This document shows positions 48,301 through 59,031 of a stretch of 64,000 bases of DNA, in pieces (within the stretch, counting starts at the first letter, position 1; each line of letters starts with the position of its first letter). The translations under genes were made by a program, and so were the position numbers. The notes under the pieces were generated by a model. That model saw only the letters and a program-made list of their open reading frames with translations, made no database searches and was not told the origin of the DNA. The DNA is from Gibbula magus (lineage: Eukaryota; Mollusca; Gastropoda; Trochida; Trochidae), in the NCBI GenBank assembly GCA_936450465.1, contig OW388292.1:9877756-9941755 (forward strand), given 5' to 3'.

Positions 48301-51300
48301 TAGAGAATATCACGACTTACAAGTAACATGTTTTTTACAAAAAGTATGACATACATGTAAACGATATAATTCAAGTCTTTGAAGGGCATTTAGAAGTGGT
48401 ATACATAAGAACAGGAAGATTTTCTGGATAACAACTTCTTTAATGTGAAAATACACGACGTTTCGGAGTACATACTCACTCCTTCATCACATTCCACCTG
48501 ATGAAGGATTGAGTATGTACTCCGAAACGTCGTGTATTTTCACATTAAAGAAGTTGTTATCCAGAAAATCTTCCTGTTCTGATATAATTCAAAGTGAAAA
48601 ATAAAGTATTATCAACAATTATCAAATTGATCAAATACTTTACTGAACTGATTTAATGTTTAATAACATGTTTTCAAATCATTTAACGGAATATTCATAC
48701 AAAGAATAGATACAAAGCCACCTTTGATCAAGAAGGTAAAACATACACTGACGGTCAAAAGAAAGTATATCACTCAGTTGTAGTTATCATATGTACAATT
48801 TTCAAAGACAAATATCTCGAGTTTTCGACGTCGTATTAAAAAACTGACTTGTTTTGGAAATTCGCCCAAAACATAAATTATAAATCAGTCAAAGAAAACG
48901 CGTTTAAAAAAAAAATTAAAATTTTGTCACTCCCCAAATTAAATTAAAACACAACTGTTCATCGACATATAACACACACTCTGTGTGAAAATCAACAAAT
49001 GTGCCTCGTCCTGCACACATTTACAACATTTTGAACATGGTAGGGGTCATGTTGGTGTAACTTTCATTTCTTTGCCCTGTCTTCATTAAATCATGATATT
49101 TTATCTAAAAAATAAAACAGTCACCAATTATGTCATTCAAACTATTGCCGAAATGTGTTATTGTATCGTGCCATAATCAAATGTATCTCATTTCTTTAAC
49201 ATGTTAAAATAATAGAAAACAAGTGGGTGTTATACTTTCTTTTTCCCATCAGTTTATAATTTTTTTTATAAAACATGTCATTCGCAAAATAAATCTATAA
49301 AATGACCGATTATTATTAAAAACAGAATGATAATGATAAAACCACTAGCTGTCTGCAAACAAGAGAGTCGTTATCTACAGTGAACCTTTCCACGTACCGG
49401 TTGGTATAGTATTCATAAATGATATATTCACATGTATTGCCAGAGCGAGAGCGAGGGTTATAAACAAATTTGCATAAGTTTGGTAAAAGTCATATGACAC
49501 TCTTTCGAGTGTAATAATTTATTTATTACACATTCTTTTCCATTTTATTCCCCTAAAAATAGCCAGGAAAAAGTCCGCTTCTCTTCCGACAGCAAACTAC
49601 AGCGACGTCACGAACAGTTGTTTTATGACGTTACAGTCGTATAGTCACGCTGAATCAATGGTTGGTAGGCAAACGTGATGTGTGTTTATGTGCTCGTATC
49701 GAAAATATTAACTCGGTTATTTTCAACCATATGGGTAATAAATATTTCACTAGCCTGATTTAAAAAATCAGTGAAATTTCAAGTGAAATCTTATAACTCT
49801 GTTTAAGCTTGTAACGGAACATACGGATTGAGCTGCAACAACTCCTGCGATGCTCGACAATGCAGCAACTCCTCCAGTTCCTGTGATCCAGTAAACGGAA
49901 CATGTGACTCTGGGTGTCTGGCTGGATGGACTGGGCACGATTGTATATCAGGTAATATGAACATATAGAAATCGATGATGTTTACAGATTAGAATGATGA
50001 AAATAGATAATAAGGACATGTTAAACATATGTATGATTAAATCACTAACTGACTGTATATATGATCACTTACGGTAACTAAGAAAACTCATAGATTTTTG
50101 TTGAACACACTAAGTGTTATGATTTGATTGTTTTAAAAATCTGCAAGTTGTTTTTAATTGCAGTATTTTACTTATACTAAATATCGTTTGAATTTGTCTA
50201 CCTTATGTAATGTAAAATACTATGCTTACTAATAAAATTTCGTAACCTTTAGGGGAAAGTTTTCCCTGAATCATGTATGTCATCCAAGTCTTACACAGCA
50301 ACATTACAAAATATTTGTTCGTCTAAAACGTTCTTATAAAGATTCTCATGCTCTTGTCAATATCAGTTTCTTGATTCCCTGCTTAATTTTCAGCCTGTCC
50401 CAATTTTACTTATGGACTGACCTGTTCCAAAAGCTGTACAAAGAGACATTGTAAGGGAAACTCCACGTGTGATCACGTGACAGGGTCATGTGACCTAGGT
50501 TGTAAGGACGGATGGACATCCAAAGACTGCACAGAAGGTGAAACATTATCTACTTTCATAAAACATATCACCTCTACTTCCGACCAATTTATCGTAGCAT
50601 CATAAACAGAGAGCAAACATGTGGTTAGCCTAAACAAAAATATTAAAACAAAATTAATCATGCTTATTATCCTTGGGATTGTATGTGTTTAATTAATGAT
50701 TTAATCCTCGCAGTTACGTTTTTTTTTTTATCTCACATCAAATAAATCTGAGAACATTCTGTTCAACGATTAAAATCTTAAACGTTTTAAAAGGCAACGT
50801 GATTAAAAACAATGCTTTTGGGAATATATTGTATCTTGCAATTGATCTCTGGTTTATCTCCAGTCTGCCCCTGCTCTACCTATGGACAGAATTGTTCCAG
50901 AAACTGTGGAAAGCGACATTGTGAAGGAATCTCCACGTGTGATCACGTGACAGGATCATGTGACCTAGGATGTGAGGTTGGATGGGAATCATTGGATTGC
51001 ATAGAAGGTACAGAACAGACACGTTGGTTAGCTTCAACAAACAGAACCGTACGGTTCAGAATATCACCATGGGATGTCGACCAGAATTTGTTGAACAATA
51101 TACTTTGAACACACTTCGGAAACTGTATACAATACAGCTTAACTCATGCATTGATAAATCCAAGAATGTGTCTTTTGCTTGTTTGAAATTTGTTAACCTA
51201 AGCAGGAAGCGGGGGTATGTGAGCAATGTTTACGTCAAGATATGTGAACGAAGCGCCCTTTAATTTGTTCTGTTATATTCTGAAAACATGTTAATTTATG

Positions 51301-52509
51301 AACATATTTGGGCCACAATGCTATCGTCCAACTGCGCTGCTCGTCCAATAACAATACCGTATTAGAGATGTACATTTTCAATTGAAAACGTCATAGACGG
51401 GAAAATATATAGAGATTATTACCCGAGGAAGAGTGTCATATGACTTTTACGAAACGAGTGTGAATTTTTGTATTGCCCGAGCGAGAGCAAGGGTTATACA
51501 CAAATTCGCACGAGTTTCGTAAAAGTCATATGACACACTTTCGAGTGTAATAATTTCTTTATTACCCGTTCTATTCCATGTGATTCGCGTAAAAATAGTC
51601 AGAAAGCGGCCCACTTCTCTTGCGACGGCAAGCAACAGTGACGTCACGAACAATCGTTGTATGACGTCACAAACGACAAAATACGGGAAGCCGCGATGAA
51701 ACAATCGTTGCTAGGCAAACGTGATATGTGCACATGTGCTCATATCAATAATATTAACTCGGTTATTTTCAACCATATGGGTAATAAAGAATATTAAATT
51801 ATCAATTCGTGTTGATACATTTGACATCAAGAAAAACCTTGATGGAATTTTTCATTTAGTGAGTGATAGAAGATTATGAATATCATGTCTGTTTCAGAAG
51901 TTCTTGTTGTGGCTGCTACTGAATCTACCATGACTGATGTAGCAACGATAGCTTTATCTACAACAGTTGCATTCCTCGTCGTCATCATTGCTGTCATCAT
52001 TGCTGTCGTCGTCGTCAGGTTCTCTTCACGTTTTACTAACTAATGTTTATTTGAAACATTTGAATGATATGTCATACTGAACACGCCTTGTCGTGTTTGT
52101 TACTGATTACATATCACAAACATAACTGTCTTAAGGATGAAACTATGAGTCTCTAGAGCCAACTGATGATAATCACTACACTGGTTTGGAGTAACCAAAC
52201 CTCTGTGTAAACTATTATGACAATTTTGACAGATATTTTATATTGAATACGCCTTGTCGTATATGTTACTGATTACTTATCTCAGTAATAACTATCTTTA
52301 GGATGAAACTACAGAAGCGATCTTCAGACAGGAGATCTACAGATGTCAACAGACCCGCCCCTGGTCCCAGCCCTACAACGGATCACATCTACACAGATAT
52401 CACACCGAGTAATGTCGGTAGTTCCACTAAACCTGCCGACTACGAGTCTCCTCGACCGACTGAGGACAATCACTACACTGGTTTTGAAAAATTATATGTA
52501 AACACATAA
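45165..52509 (+). CDS. FTP-EGF type I membrane receptor-like gene (5' exon missing from annotation)
   Basis: Eight exons, listed separately, join in one frame: 45165-45380, 46984-47178, 48154-48279, 49808-49951, 50394-50537, 50864-51007, 51898-52018 and 52302-52509. All junctions have GT-AG ends. Each boundary up to the membrane exon is phase 1, the rule for shuffled extracellular modules. The predicted product, about 430 residues without its signal peptide, has a fucolectin/tachylectin-4/pentraxin-1 (F5/8C-like) domain, four eight-cysteine EGF modules, a transmembrane helix and a tail of about 68 residues with four tyrosines. FTP domains bind fucose in known lectins, so glycan recognition at the cell surface is plausible, but that is inference. 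A signal-peptide exon must exist upstream. Confidence 0.85.
46000..46840. mobile_element. Diverged tandem-array element in the FTP intron
   Basis: It starts with GACCTGAAAGGCCAGACGGG and a CGTCCGTC repeat, then TTCAACTTCTCCTC. It ends with CATGAGCTGCAGAGCCCATG (46813). The same margins bound the elements at 36.5 and 40.6 kb, but here the internal array is absent or unrecognisable. Confidence 0.55.
46984..47178 (+). CDS. Exon: second half of FTP domain
   Basis: Acceptor TTTACAG ends at 46983; donor GTAATG follows at 47179. The phase-1 reading gives FLFRIANSTIYVDKD, then VCYTFPSTV and TARYVTVKNPG, closing with NICEVEIYG, the typical last strand of FTP and F5/8C domains. Confidence 0.85.
48154..48279 (+). 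CDS. Exon: EGF module 1
   Basis: Acceptor CTTCAG and donor GTTAGA. The module, ACTDGHRGVDCDVDCHC then DECDRWTGICNGTCTPGW, has eight cysteines in a laminin/MEGF-like spacing. It is the intact counterpart of relic 1 in the pseudogene at 37785. Confidence 0.88.
48363..48592. mobile_element. Perfect-arm hairpin element with 12-bp target-site duplication
   Basis: Two 82-base arms (48408-48489 and 48499-48580) pair with a single mismatch around a 9-base loop. The direct repeat GATATAATTCAA flanks the insertion at 48363-48374 and 48581-48592. The homologous intron of the decayed copy near 38000 has one such site and no insertion, which confirms it. There is no coding content. Confidence 0.9.
48744..49256. 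mobile_element. Non-autonomous DNA element, about 0.5 kb
   Basis: Left end ACTGACGGTCAAAAGAAAG with TATA faces the right end, whose inverse reads ACTGATGGGAAAAAGAAAG with TATA. TA at the borders suggests the Tc1/mariner group. No transposase frame. The aligned intron of the decayed copy lacks these ends. Confidence 0.65.
49434..49742. mobile_element. TTATTACCC-end MITE, truncated copy a
   Basis: Matches the right four-fifths of the 372-bp elements at 51416 and 58660: GAGCGAGAGCGAGGGTTAT, then TCATATGACAC, then AACTCGGTTATTTTCAACC and CATATGGGTAATAA. The left hairpin portion is missing. It lies in the intron between EGF exons 1 and 2 and is absent from the decayed intron copy. Confidence 0.8.
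49808..49951 (+). CDS. Exon: EGF module 2
   Basis: Acceptor AAG at 49805-49807 and donor GTAATA. The reading is ACNGTYGLSCNNSCDARQCS followed by CDPVNGTCDSGCLAGWTG, with eight cysteines. It is the intact counterpart of relic 2 (38535-38662). Exons 2, 3 and 4 are each exactly 144 bases, consistent with exon duplication. Confidence 0.88.
50394..50537 (+). CDS. Exon: EGF module 3
   Basis: Acceptor TTTCAG and donor GTGAAA. The reading ACPNFTYGLTCSKSC, then CDHVTGSCDLGCKDGWTS, has eight cysteines. It is the closest relative of module 4 (shared CDHVTGSCDLGC). Confidence 0.88.
50864..51007 (+). CDS. Exon: EGF module 4
   Basis: Acceptor CTCCAG and donor GTACAG. The reading VCPCSTYGQNCSRNCGKRHC then CDHVTGSCDLGCEVGWES has nine cysteines: the usual eight plus one extra at position 4 (CPC). 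Confidence 0.88.
51416..51787. mobile_element. TTATTACCC-end MITE, full copy b
   Basis: A 372-bp element with TTATTACCC at one end and its inverse GGGTAATAA at the other. Internally, GTCATATGACTTTTACGAAAC is answered by its inverse near 51515-51540, giving a large hairpin. Two CGTCA-rich stretches follow. It lies in the intron between EGF exon 4 and the membrane exon. No coding frame. Confidence 0.85.
51898..52018 (+). CDS. Exon: juxtamembrane and transmembrane segment
   Basis: Acceptor TTTCAG and donor GTTCTC; it enters in phase 1 and leaves in phase 2. The reading starts EVLVVAATESTMTDVAT and ends in a hydrophobic run of about 23 residues (VAFLVVIIAVIIAVVVV) before an Arg completed by the next exon. 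This is a single transmembrane helix with a stop-transfer basic residue. Confidence 0.88.
52136..52192 (+). pseudogene. Truncated duplicate of the cytoplasmic-tail exon
   Basis: Intron end plus exon start (about 52060-52145) repeat the region about 52230-52310. After ATGAAACTA the copy jumps to the matching GAGTCTC point of the true exon, losing about 125 bases, then continues to AATCACTACACTGGTTTGGA. An AG precedes it (52134-52135), so it could still be spliced. Doing so would give Met-Lys-Leu and a stop. Confidence 0.8.
52302..52509 (+). CDS. Exon: cytoplasmic tail and stop codon
   Basis: Acceptor CTTTAG ends at 52301. In phase, it reads MKLQKRSSDRRSTDV, then a Pro/Ser/Thr-rich stretch, and stops at 52507-52509. 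Four tyrosines occur in YTDI, YESP, YTGF and YVNT contexts. YVNT fits the pYxN consensus of Grb2-type SH2 domains. There is no kinase or phosphatase domain. Confidence 0.85.
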
Positions 52510-53389
52510 AATGTCATTGGTTCAGTAAAAGCTGTCCGGGCTGATGAACCTTATACATAAGCACACTTGCCAATAGTTTAGTTTCATCATTATAAGTGCA
52601 CTATTGTATTGTGAGATATACAAATAAGTCCACATTTTGTATTTTGACATTTTTCCTGAGAACCAGTTTGAATGAATACCATTATATTTGTTGACTTTGC
52701 AAGGTCAAGGCACATCTGTTATTATAAAACCAATACATTATAACGTGTATCAACAGGAGGAATGGTTTTGAACAAATATATCTGTAACATGTCATGTTCA
52801 TTTAGCGGTTCTGCATCCACTCTTTGTGCACTTTGTCTCTAATCTTGGTTTGTCATAACGAAGGAGAAAAATGTAACTATGTTTTGAATAGTTTCAATCA
52901 TTAGTTATAGGAGTACAATTGTTGTTTAGCTTTTGTCATTTGAATTGCGTAGTGTTGATATAACGACAATGATTTTGTTTTCTCTTGGCTAACAGTACTT
53001 TAACTTATGTGTATTCTGTCTCGTTTAGGATGGAGGAAACTCTTAATGCAAGATAAGTTATTTAGATAATTTATAGAAAGAAAACATGTCTCTAATTGAA
53101 TGCGAGAATTGTTTAAATCAACTATTATCTGTAAATAAACATCCATTCTTTTGCTTTTACCATTGTTCATGGTTGTCGATCCGTTTGACACAATGGAATT
53201 GAATTTCAATTCCAAGTGCATCCCTTATGATGATCGACCGGATATAATGCATTTGGGACCATGCATGTTTATTTAAACACAAATGTTCACTTTTATATCT
53301 AAGGGTATATTGACATCAAATACACGGGGGCAAATTTAAACATGTTGTCATTATTATAAATACTCGCCATTTAGATACTGAAGAAATAT

Positions 53390-53551
53390 AACATTGTTAT
53401 ATTTGGGATAACATTACCTTCAATAGTACACATTCTTGTACTAGCCTTACTCTGAGGGCGTGGGTTCGAATCCCGTATGGGACTTGGCCCTGAAAAAAAG
53501 TACAATAATTTGAAGGGATTGAAGGTAGTGTTATCCCAAATATGACCATGT
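53390..53551. mobile_element. Hairpin element carrying a tRNA-like B box
   Basis: Inverted arms of about 35 bases (ATATTTGGGATAACA with CCTTCAAT, and their inverse) close a loop. The loop contains GGTTCGAATCC at 53463-53473, the perfect consensus of a Pol III B box or tRNA T-loop. No full tRNA cloverleaf is present around it. Confidence 0.7.
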
Positions 53552-55563
53552 TATGTTGCCATTATTTCATTAAGGCAAGACGAGCTTATGGCGTGGGCGT
53601 CTGCTTGTCGTCCGTCGGGCGACTTCTCCGAAACCAAAGGCAGCTGAAAAGACATTTTTTTTAAATGGAGACTAAAATTTGCTCATTTGTTGGATGAAGA
53701 ATTATATTTGAAAATAAGGGCGTGTGCCAGGTGTTCAAAATGTAGATGTTCACAAGTTTAGGCGCTACGATAAAATGTTGATGACGATCATAATGGTGTG
53801 TTCAGGAGTTTTCAAACGTACTTATGTTTATGTATGTTAGCACCACAATAAAAAGGAGGGTTCTATCGGGGTATTTTTTGTGGAAACGAAATTCCAGAGG
53901 ATATTCCCGTTTACATATAAAATGCTATTAATATAGATTAAAACATCATAAAACTGAAATATATTAATGAAGTTAATACTCTGATGACTTTACATTTCAC
54001 AACTTGATAAAGACAAGCGCACATTTGTTGAAAAATAAAAACAATGAGAATTGAAGCCATTCATCGGCACTGCTAGTGGGGAAAACTTCGCTACGGCCTA
54101 ACAGCATAGTGTTTATTAGTTTTATGATATGTCATTTGTTACTACGTGAATGTTCTATCAGTGTATATGTTTCATAATTACAAAAAAATAAAATTGGGTA
54201 AATTTATAGCGTGTTTTCATTTCAAGAAATGTCAAAAATCCAAGATGGCGGATGCTGCCGATAGATCGGTGATAGAACTTTCCCTTTAAGCGAATATAGC
54301 TTATTATTTCTCCTTCAGGCAGGCGTGCAGCTTGAACGTGGTTTACCACTTTGAGGTTTATGATAATCATGTATTTCTTGAGATATATTGGTACAGAGGT
54401 GAAAACGTTTTTTTTAAAGAAATATCATCTCTCTTATAAGGATACAAAACAAAGTAAATATCATGTAATGCCACACTAATAATAAAATAATTGCATACAT
54501 CCTTCCCCATAACACTATAACTAATTAGGTCAGCCTTCAAAACAGAGTGACCAGAGTAGTTTCACTTTAATCCATTCACTGTTTGAGAGTAAATTACTTT
54601 GATCTGATGTAAATAAAAACAATGGTGTACACATATGTATCATGTTTGCGTAAATATATATGGATTCTAGAATTACGTCCAATGTCCTCATAACATTAAA
54701 TAAAAAATCACTGAAAACATTGGTGTTCTGGGAGAAATTGATTAAGAAGAACCAACATACATGTATCATTCCGGATAAACACATGATCGGGTTGATAAAC
54801 TGCTATTTTAAATGTACATGGGTGTTTTTCGCTGTTTTAAAATGAAAAAAATATTTGTTTCAATCTGTCATTAATACCTCTCCAATTTTTTGCACATTTG
54901 TATTATTCTGCTAGTTTTGAAATTCTGACCTTTTGTCACATCTCACATCAGGGATCTGTGTTTTACCATGGCAACTATTATGACAAAATGACAGAAAGAA
55001 AAGAATACAAAAACATTTTTGAAATTTTTTAAGTTCATATTCCCTACCTTTACAAAAATACGGTAGTTATGAATCACAACATAACACATAAACAGTAAGA
55101 TATCGTTGACTTTTACACCAAACACGCCCTTGTCCTATGTTTAAAACTTGTATCAACAAGTGAAATCACCTTGCTGGCAAAAGGTTTTATGTTAGTCTGA
55201 CTGTTAGTCTGCCAAATACAACAGATATTTATATAGTGAACAAGTTCAGCTTAAAGAGCTGCAAACATTTGCTTTTTGTTCGTATTATTATACCCCAGCT
55301 AGGAAGTCCTTCCGTCCGGTCATTTTTCTCAAAAACCTTCAAAGGTACATCAACCAAACTTTGTACAGTTGTTAACCATGTTCTTCCCTTCGCGCACAGA
55401 CGATTTTCAATTTTCTGAGATTTAAATTTTTTGTCGTTCCATGGAAACGTCACCTTTTGGACAAAATTGTATTGTATTCAATCCGGACAAGTTTTCTCGG
55501 AAACTATTAAACCTAGGTGAATGGAATTTAACATATAGGTAGTCCAGATGATACTCTTGATCC

Positions 55564-55659
55564 ATCCTCGATAATCCAGCGCTATTGTTCCGATAAATCT
55601 ACACACAAGCGCGCTTGTGTGTAGATTTATCGGAACAATAGCGCTGGATTATCGAGGAT
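55564..55659. repeat. Perfect 96-bp palindrome without spacer
   Basis: The left half, starting ATCCTCGATAATCCAGCG, is matched base for base by its inverse, with the centre AAGCG/CGCTT at 55611/55612. There are no mismatches over 48 base pairs. A near-repeat GAT(A/G)CTCTTGATC flanks both sides. Confidence 0.97.
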
Positions 55660-56365
55660 GCTCTTGATCGAGTTCAAAGTCTAGTTCCGAAATATATTTT
55701 TAAGGAGTTATTGCCTTGCCGTGAATCTGTAATTGAACTTGGTACAAATTACCGTTGTGTTGCTGTAATGGGAACAATTAAGTTACCTGAAAAATACTAA
55801 TATATTGGACAATATTATGATGCTTGAATCTGTTTTTTTAAACATAGTTGCCTTGACATCTATAATGCTCAATGGACGGATTGCGGATGGCGGGGGTATG
55901 TGAGCCATGCTCACTTTTTTCTATTTTTGTATGTAATATATTGTAAGCATGGTTTGCATTTCATTGCATATGGAGTTGTTGTGAGGGACCTGTTAAATTT
56001 GAAAGAGTCGGTAGAGGCCGGTCTATGCATACATGTCAAGAACAAAAGAAACATGTTGATTCTACACATGCATGTGGGTGTACCTGGCATGCTCTATACA
56101 ACACAGAATCTGCATTCAGAGTTTCAGCATTACTGGATGTATAGACCATTATGTCGGATACAAATGAAGGCTTCTTGTCGATTTGAAATAATAATGAATA
56201 ACACAATATAAGGAGTTTTACCCAGGCGATTGTTGTACACAAAGCATTATATAAGCGAACAGCAACATTTGTATGAATACAAACACATGCAAGAGTAATA
56301 GGTAATAACACCGTGTATGGTTGATTTTTATATCCCGAAACTCGTTCTTATAGTTTACGTGTAAA

Positions 56366-56368
<3 letters not shown>

Positions 56369-56437
<69 letters not shown>
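56369..56437. repeat. (TA)n microsatellite, about 34 units
   Basis: Uninterrupted TA dinucleotides over about 69 bases. Confidence 0.95.
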
Positions 56438-56439
<2 letters not shown>

Positions 56440-57885
56440 GTTTGTTTCAACGTGATTTGGTATTTACAAGGTAAGTTGCTAGTATTGCACAAATGGTGTC
56501 ATATAAATTGTGATAATGCTAATGAATAGCATAACTAATACCATCAATATTTATCGATGGCAACTTTCAAATGGACAATAAAAACATTCACTTAAATGAT
56601 AATTGATATCTGAATGGAAAATAATTCGAAACTGATCACTGCAATAAACATTTAAGTAAACAACTCAAGACATCTTCCAAATTGGTCAAGAATATTGACA
56701 CGATATAGGTTCGATAGGCAGAAAGTAGTGCAGCAGTTATTAAACCACTGAGCCCTGGACTGAAGTATAATCTTTAAAAATTAGTGAAACGTATGATTTT
56801 GAATAAAATTTCATTATTATAAAGTTATAAAGTAATGCCTCACAAAGTTGTGAGAAGAGAGAAATTAACTGGTTTAGTAGACAGCGCAGAGTGAGAGGGT
56901 GCAAAGAAAGGCACCCACCGTTTATTAACATTAAGACATAGAAATTACCTATGTGATAAAGATATTTTGATATGTGGATGAGTTAATCACATTCAAAATT
57001 GAAGTCAGTACAGTTTAATGTATTTGTATTTATGTTATCTTTTGTGACAATAAATGTGTAATTATCATGTGTTTGCCATTTTGTCTCCCATTAGAAATGT
57101 TGTGTGTGATATGTGTGCACGATAAAACTACTAAAGTGTTTAATCCATTCACCATTAAACATAACTACATAGGGTGGTGAGGGAGGTATTTATAACGGTC
57201 CTTTGCCTTACCCTTCAATGTAGGTGTCAACAATCTACTTTATTCTGTAGGTCAACAGGTCACTATGACTTAAACTCGTTTAGGCCATGTATATTGTTTG
57301 ATTTCGTCTAACATTATTGTATAATCACAAACATTTGTACATGAAATATTGGATGTCCATATTCCCGCTTATCGAACCGGTATAAGGATCTATACCCGGA
57401 TGATTTTCTGGGGCATAGAAATGAAGTTGACTTCATCTTTGATAAAATGATACAGGCTAAAAGATGTTCTCAAATGTAATTGATTATATTATAGATTTCA
57501 GGTTGGGAATGTGATTCATACCCTGTATTCAAATCGGATTAAGGCTATAACAGGTATGAATCGGCCATACAAGGTAATAATGAACGGTACTCAGTATATG
57601 TGACTGGAATAACTTTATATCAGCCTTTATTCTGACAAAGTGTAAAGGACACATTCAAGACGGTAAACAAGACTTATTTGTTGAGGATCACATTTATCCA
57701 TACCCTAATAAAACATATTTGTATGGAACGCCTTCATGTCTAACAACTGCCTTTACTCTTCACTCCCTTTCAGACATGCAATCCTCCAAACAAGAAGTAA
57801 AATACCCGAGTCGTTCTTTTTACACAGCGTGTATTTAGTTTTCCTTTGAGTGGACACATAAAGCATAGTCTACTAATGCTATAGG

Positions 57886-57946
57886 ATGGATGTTGTGAGA
57901 TGTATATTTTGGATGTGTGTTATATATCATATTTCATGTGCGGAAG
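57886..57946 (+). CDS. Exon: signal peptide of a second FTP-type gene
   Basis: ATG followed by 20 codons and one base, then donor GTAAGA. The reading MDVVRCIFWMCVIYHISCAE is a short, hydrophobic, secretory leader, with cleavage plausible after SCA. It ends in phase 1 with G, exactly what the FTP exon at 59471 needs to complete a valine. It is too short to appear as a substantial open frame. Confidence 0.75.
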
Positions 57947-58659
57947 GTAAGATGTTGAACATCTTCTGTCAATGGAATTCAATTGAATTACAGTCGTAAC
58001 AAAGACACTACTAGAAAAACAACATAAGTTATAATTCAGAAATATGACATGTGTTTGGTCCTGTTTTCATTATTTAAAAAGCAAGTTAATCCTGTGAATT
58101 ATTTAGAGAAATGTTAATATATTTGTTAATCAGTCCCTATGCAGGTGGGCCACTAATCTAGTCAGATTGTAGCTCCGCTATCATAGAGAAAGGTCTAGTC
58201 AATAACTAGGGAAGGGGGTATTGGAGTCACGATCAACTGACCTTTTCCAAACTTTGACCCCTTAAATTAATGTTTATCCAATGGTTTTCGAAAGACAAGA
58301 CCAGCCATGTTTTAATTGGTTGATTGTCGTGAATACATTAAATGATACTAGATGACTGTCCTGCTAGATCTAACAGAGAACCTACGAGACATTATCAACT
58401 AAAGCATATAAAATTACAATCAGTTCAATACTAAATCCTTGTTATATGTTATGTTACTATGTTATTATAAAAACCACGAACAAAGATCAACGTGGGTTAA
58501 TTATATTCTAAATGTAATAAAACCATTGAAAGGTTTAACTGTATGTTAAAAGAAGGCAAAATCTCCGACAAGATAGATATTATGTTTGAGTATATTTCAC
58601 AAACAACAACAGTTCTATTGTGATATCTTTTATGTTGACAAAGTGGTCAATATAGACAT

Positions 58660-59031
58660 TTATTACCCATATGGTTGAAAATAACCGAGTTAATATTATT
58701 GATATAAGCACATGTGCACATATCACGTTTGCCTAGCAACCATTATTTCACCGCGACCTCCCGTATTTTGTCGTCTGTGACGTCATAAAACGATTGTTCG
58801 TGACGTCACTGTAGCTTGCCGTCGCAAGAGAAGTGGGCCGTTTCCTGGTTATTTTTACGCGAATCAAATGGAATAAAATGGGTAATAAAGAAATTATTAC
58901 ACTCGAAAGTGTGTCATATGACTTTTACGAAACTCGTGCAAATTTATGTATAACCCTCGCTCTCGCTCGGGAAATACAAAAATTCACACTCGTTTCGTAA
59001 ATGTCATATGACACACTTCCTCGGGTAATAA
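58660..59031. mobile_element. TTATTACCC-end MITE, full copy c (inverted)
   Basis: A 372-bp element equal in length to copy b at 51416 but in the opposite orientation. It starts TTATTACCCATATGG and ends CCTCGGGTAATAA. It lies in the intron between the signal-peptide exon and the FTP exon. Confidence 0.85.

Larger units (their letters stand above)
52510..57885. other. 3' flank of the FTP-EGF gene and intergenic DNA
   Basis: No supportable exon. An AATAAA at 53134-53139, about 625 bases past the stop, is a reasonable poly(A) signal for the upstream gene, unproven. The region holds a tRNA-like hairpin element, a long palindrome and a TA microsatellite, listed separately. Short TCCG-type element leaders occur near 53585 and 55300. 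Confidence 0.5.

Noticed and set aside
48408..48580. Possible CRISPR-like or inverted-repeat regulatory array
   Set aside because: There are only two inverted arms and one loop, with a target-site duplication and an empty paralogous site, so it is an inserted hairpin element.
53440..53490. Possible tRNA gene
   Set aside because: Only the T-loop/B-box motif is present. No acceptor stem, anticodon arm or A box at proper spacing could be assembled, so it is treated as part of a hairpin element.
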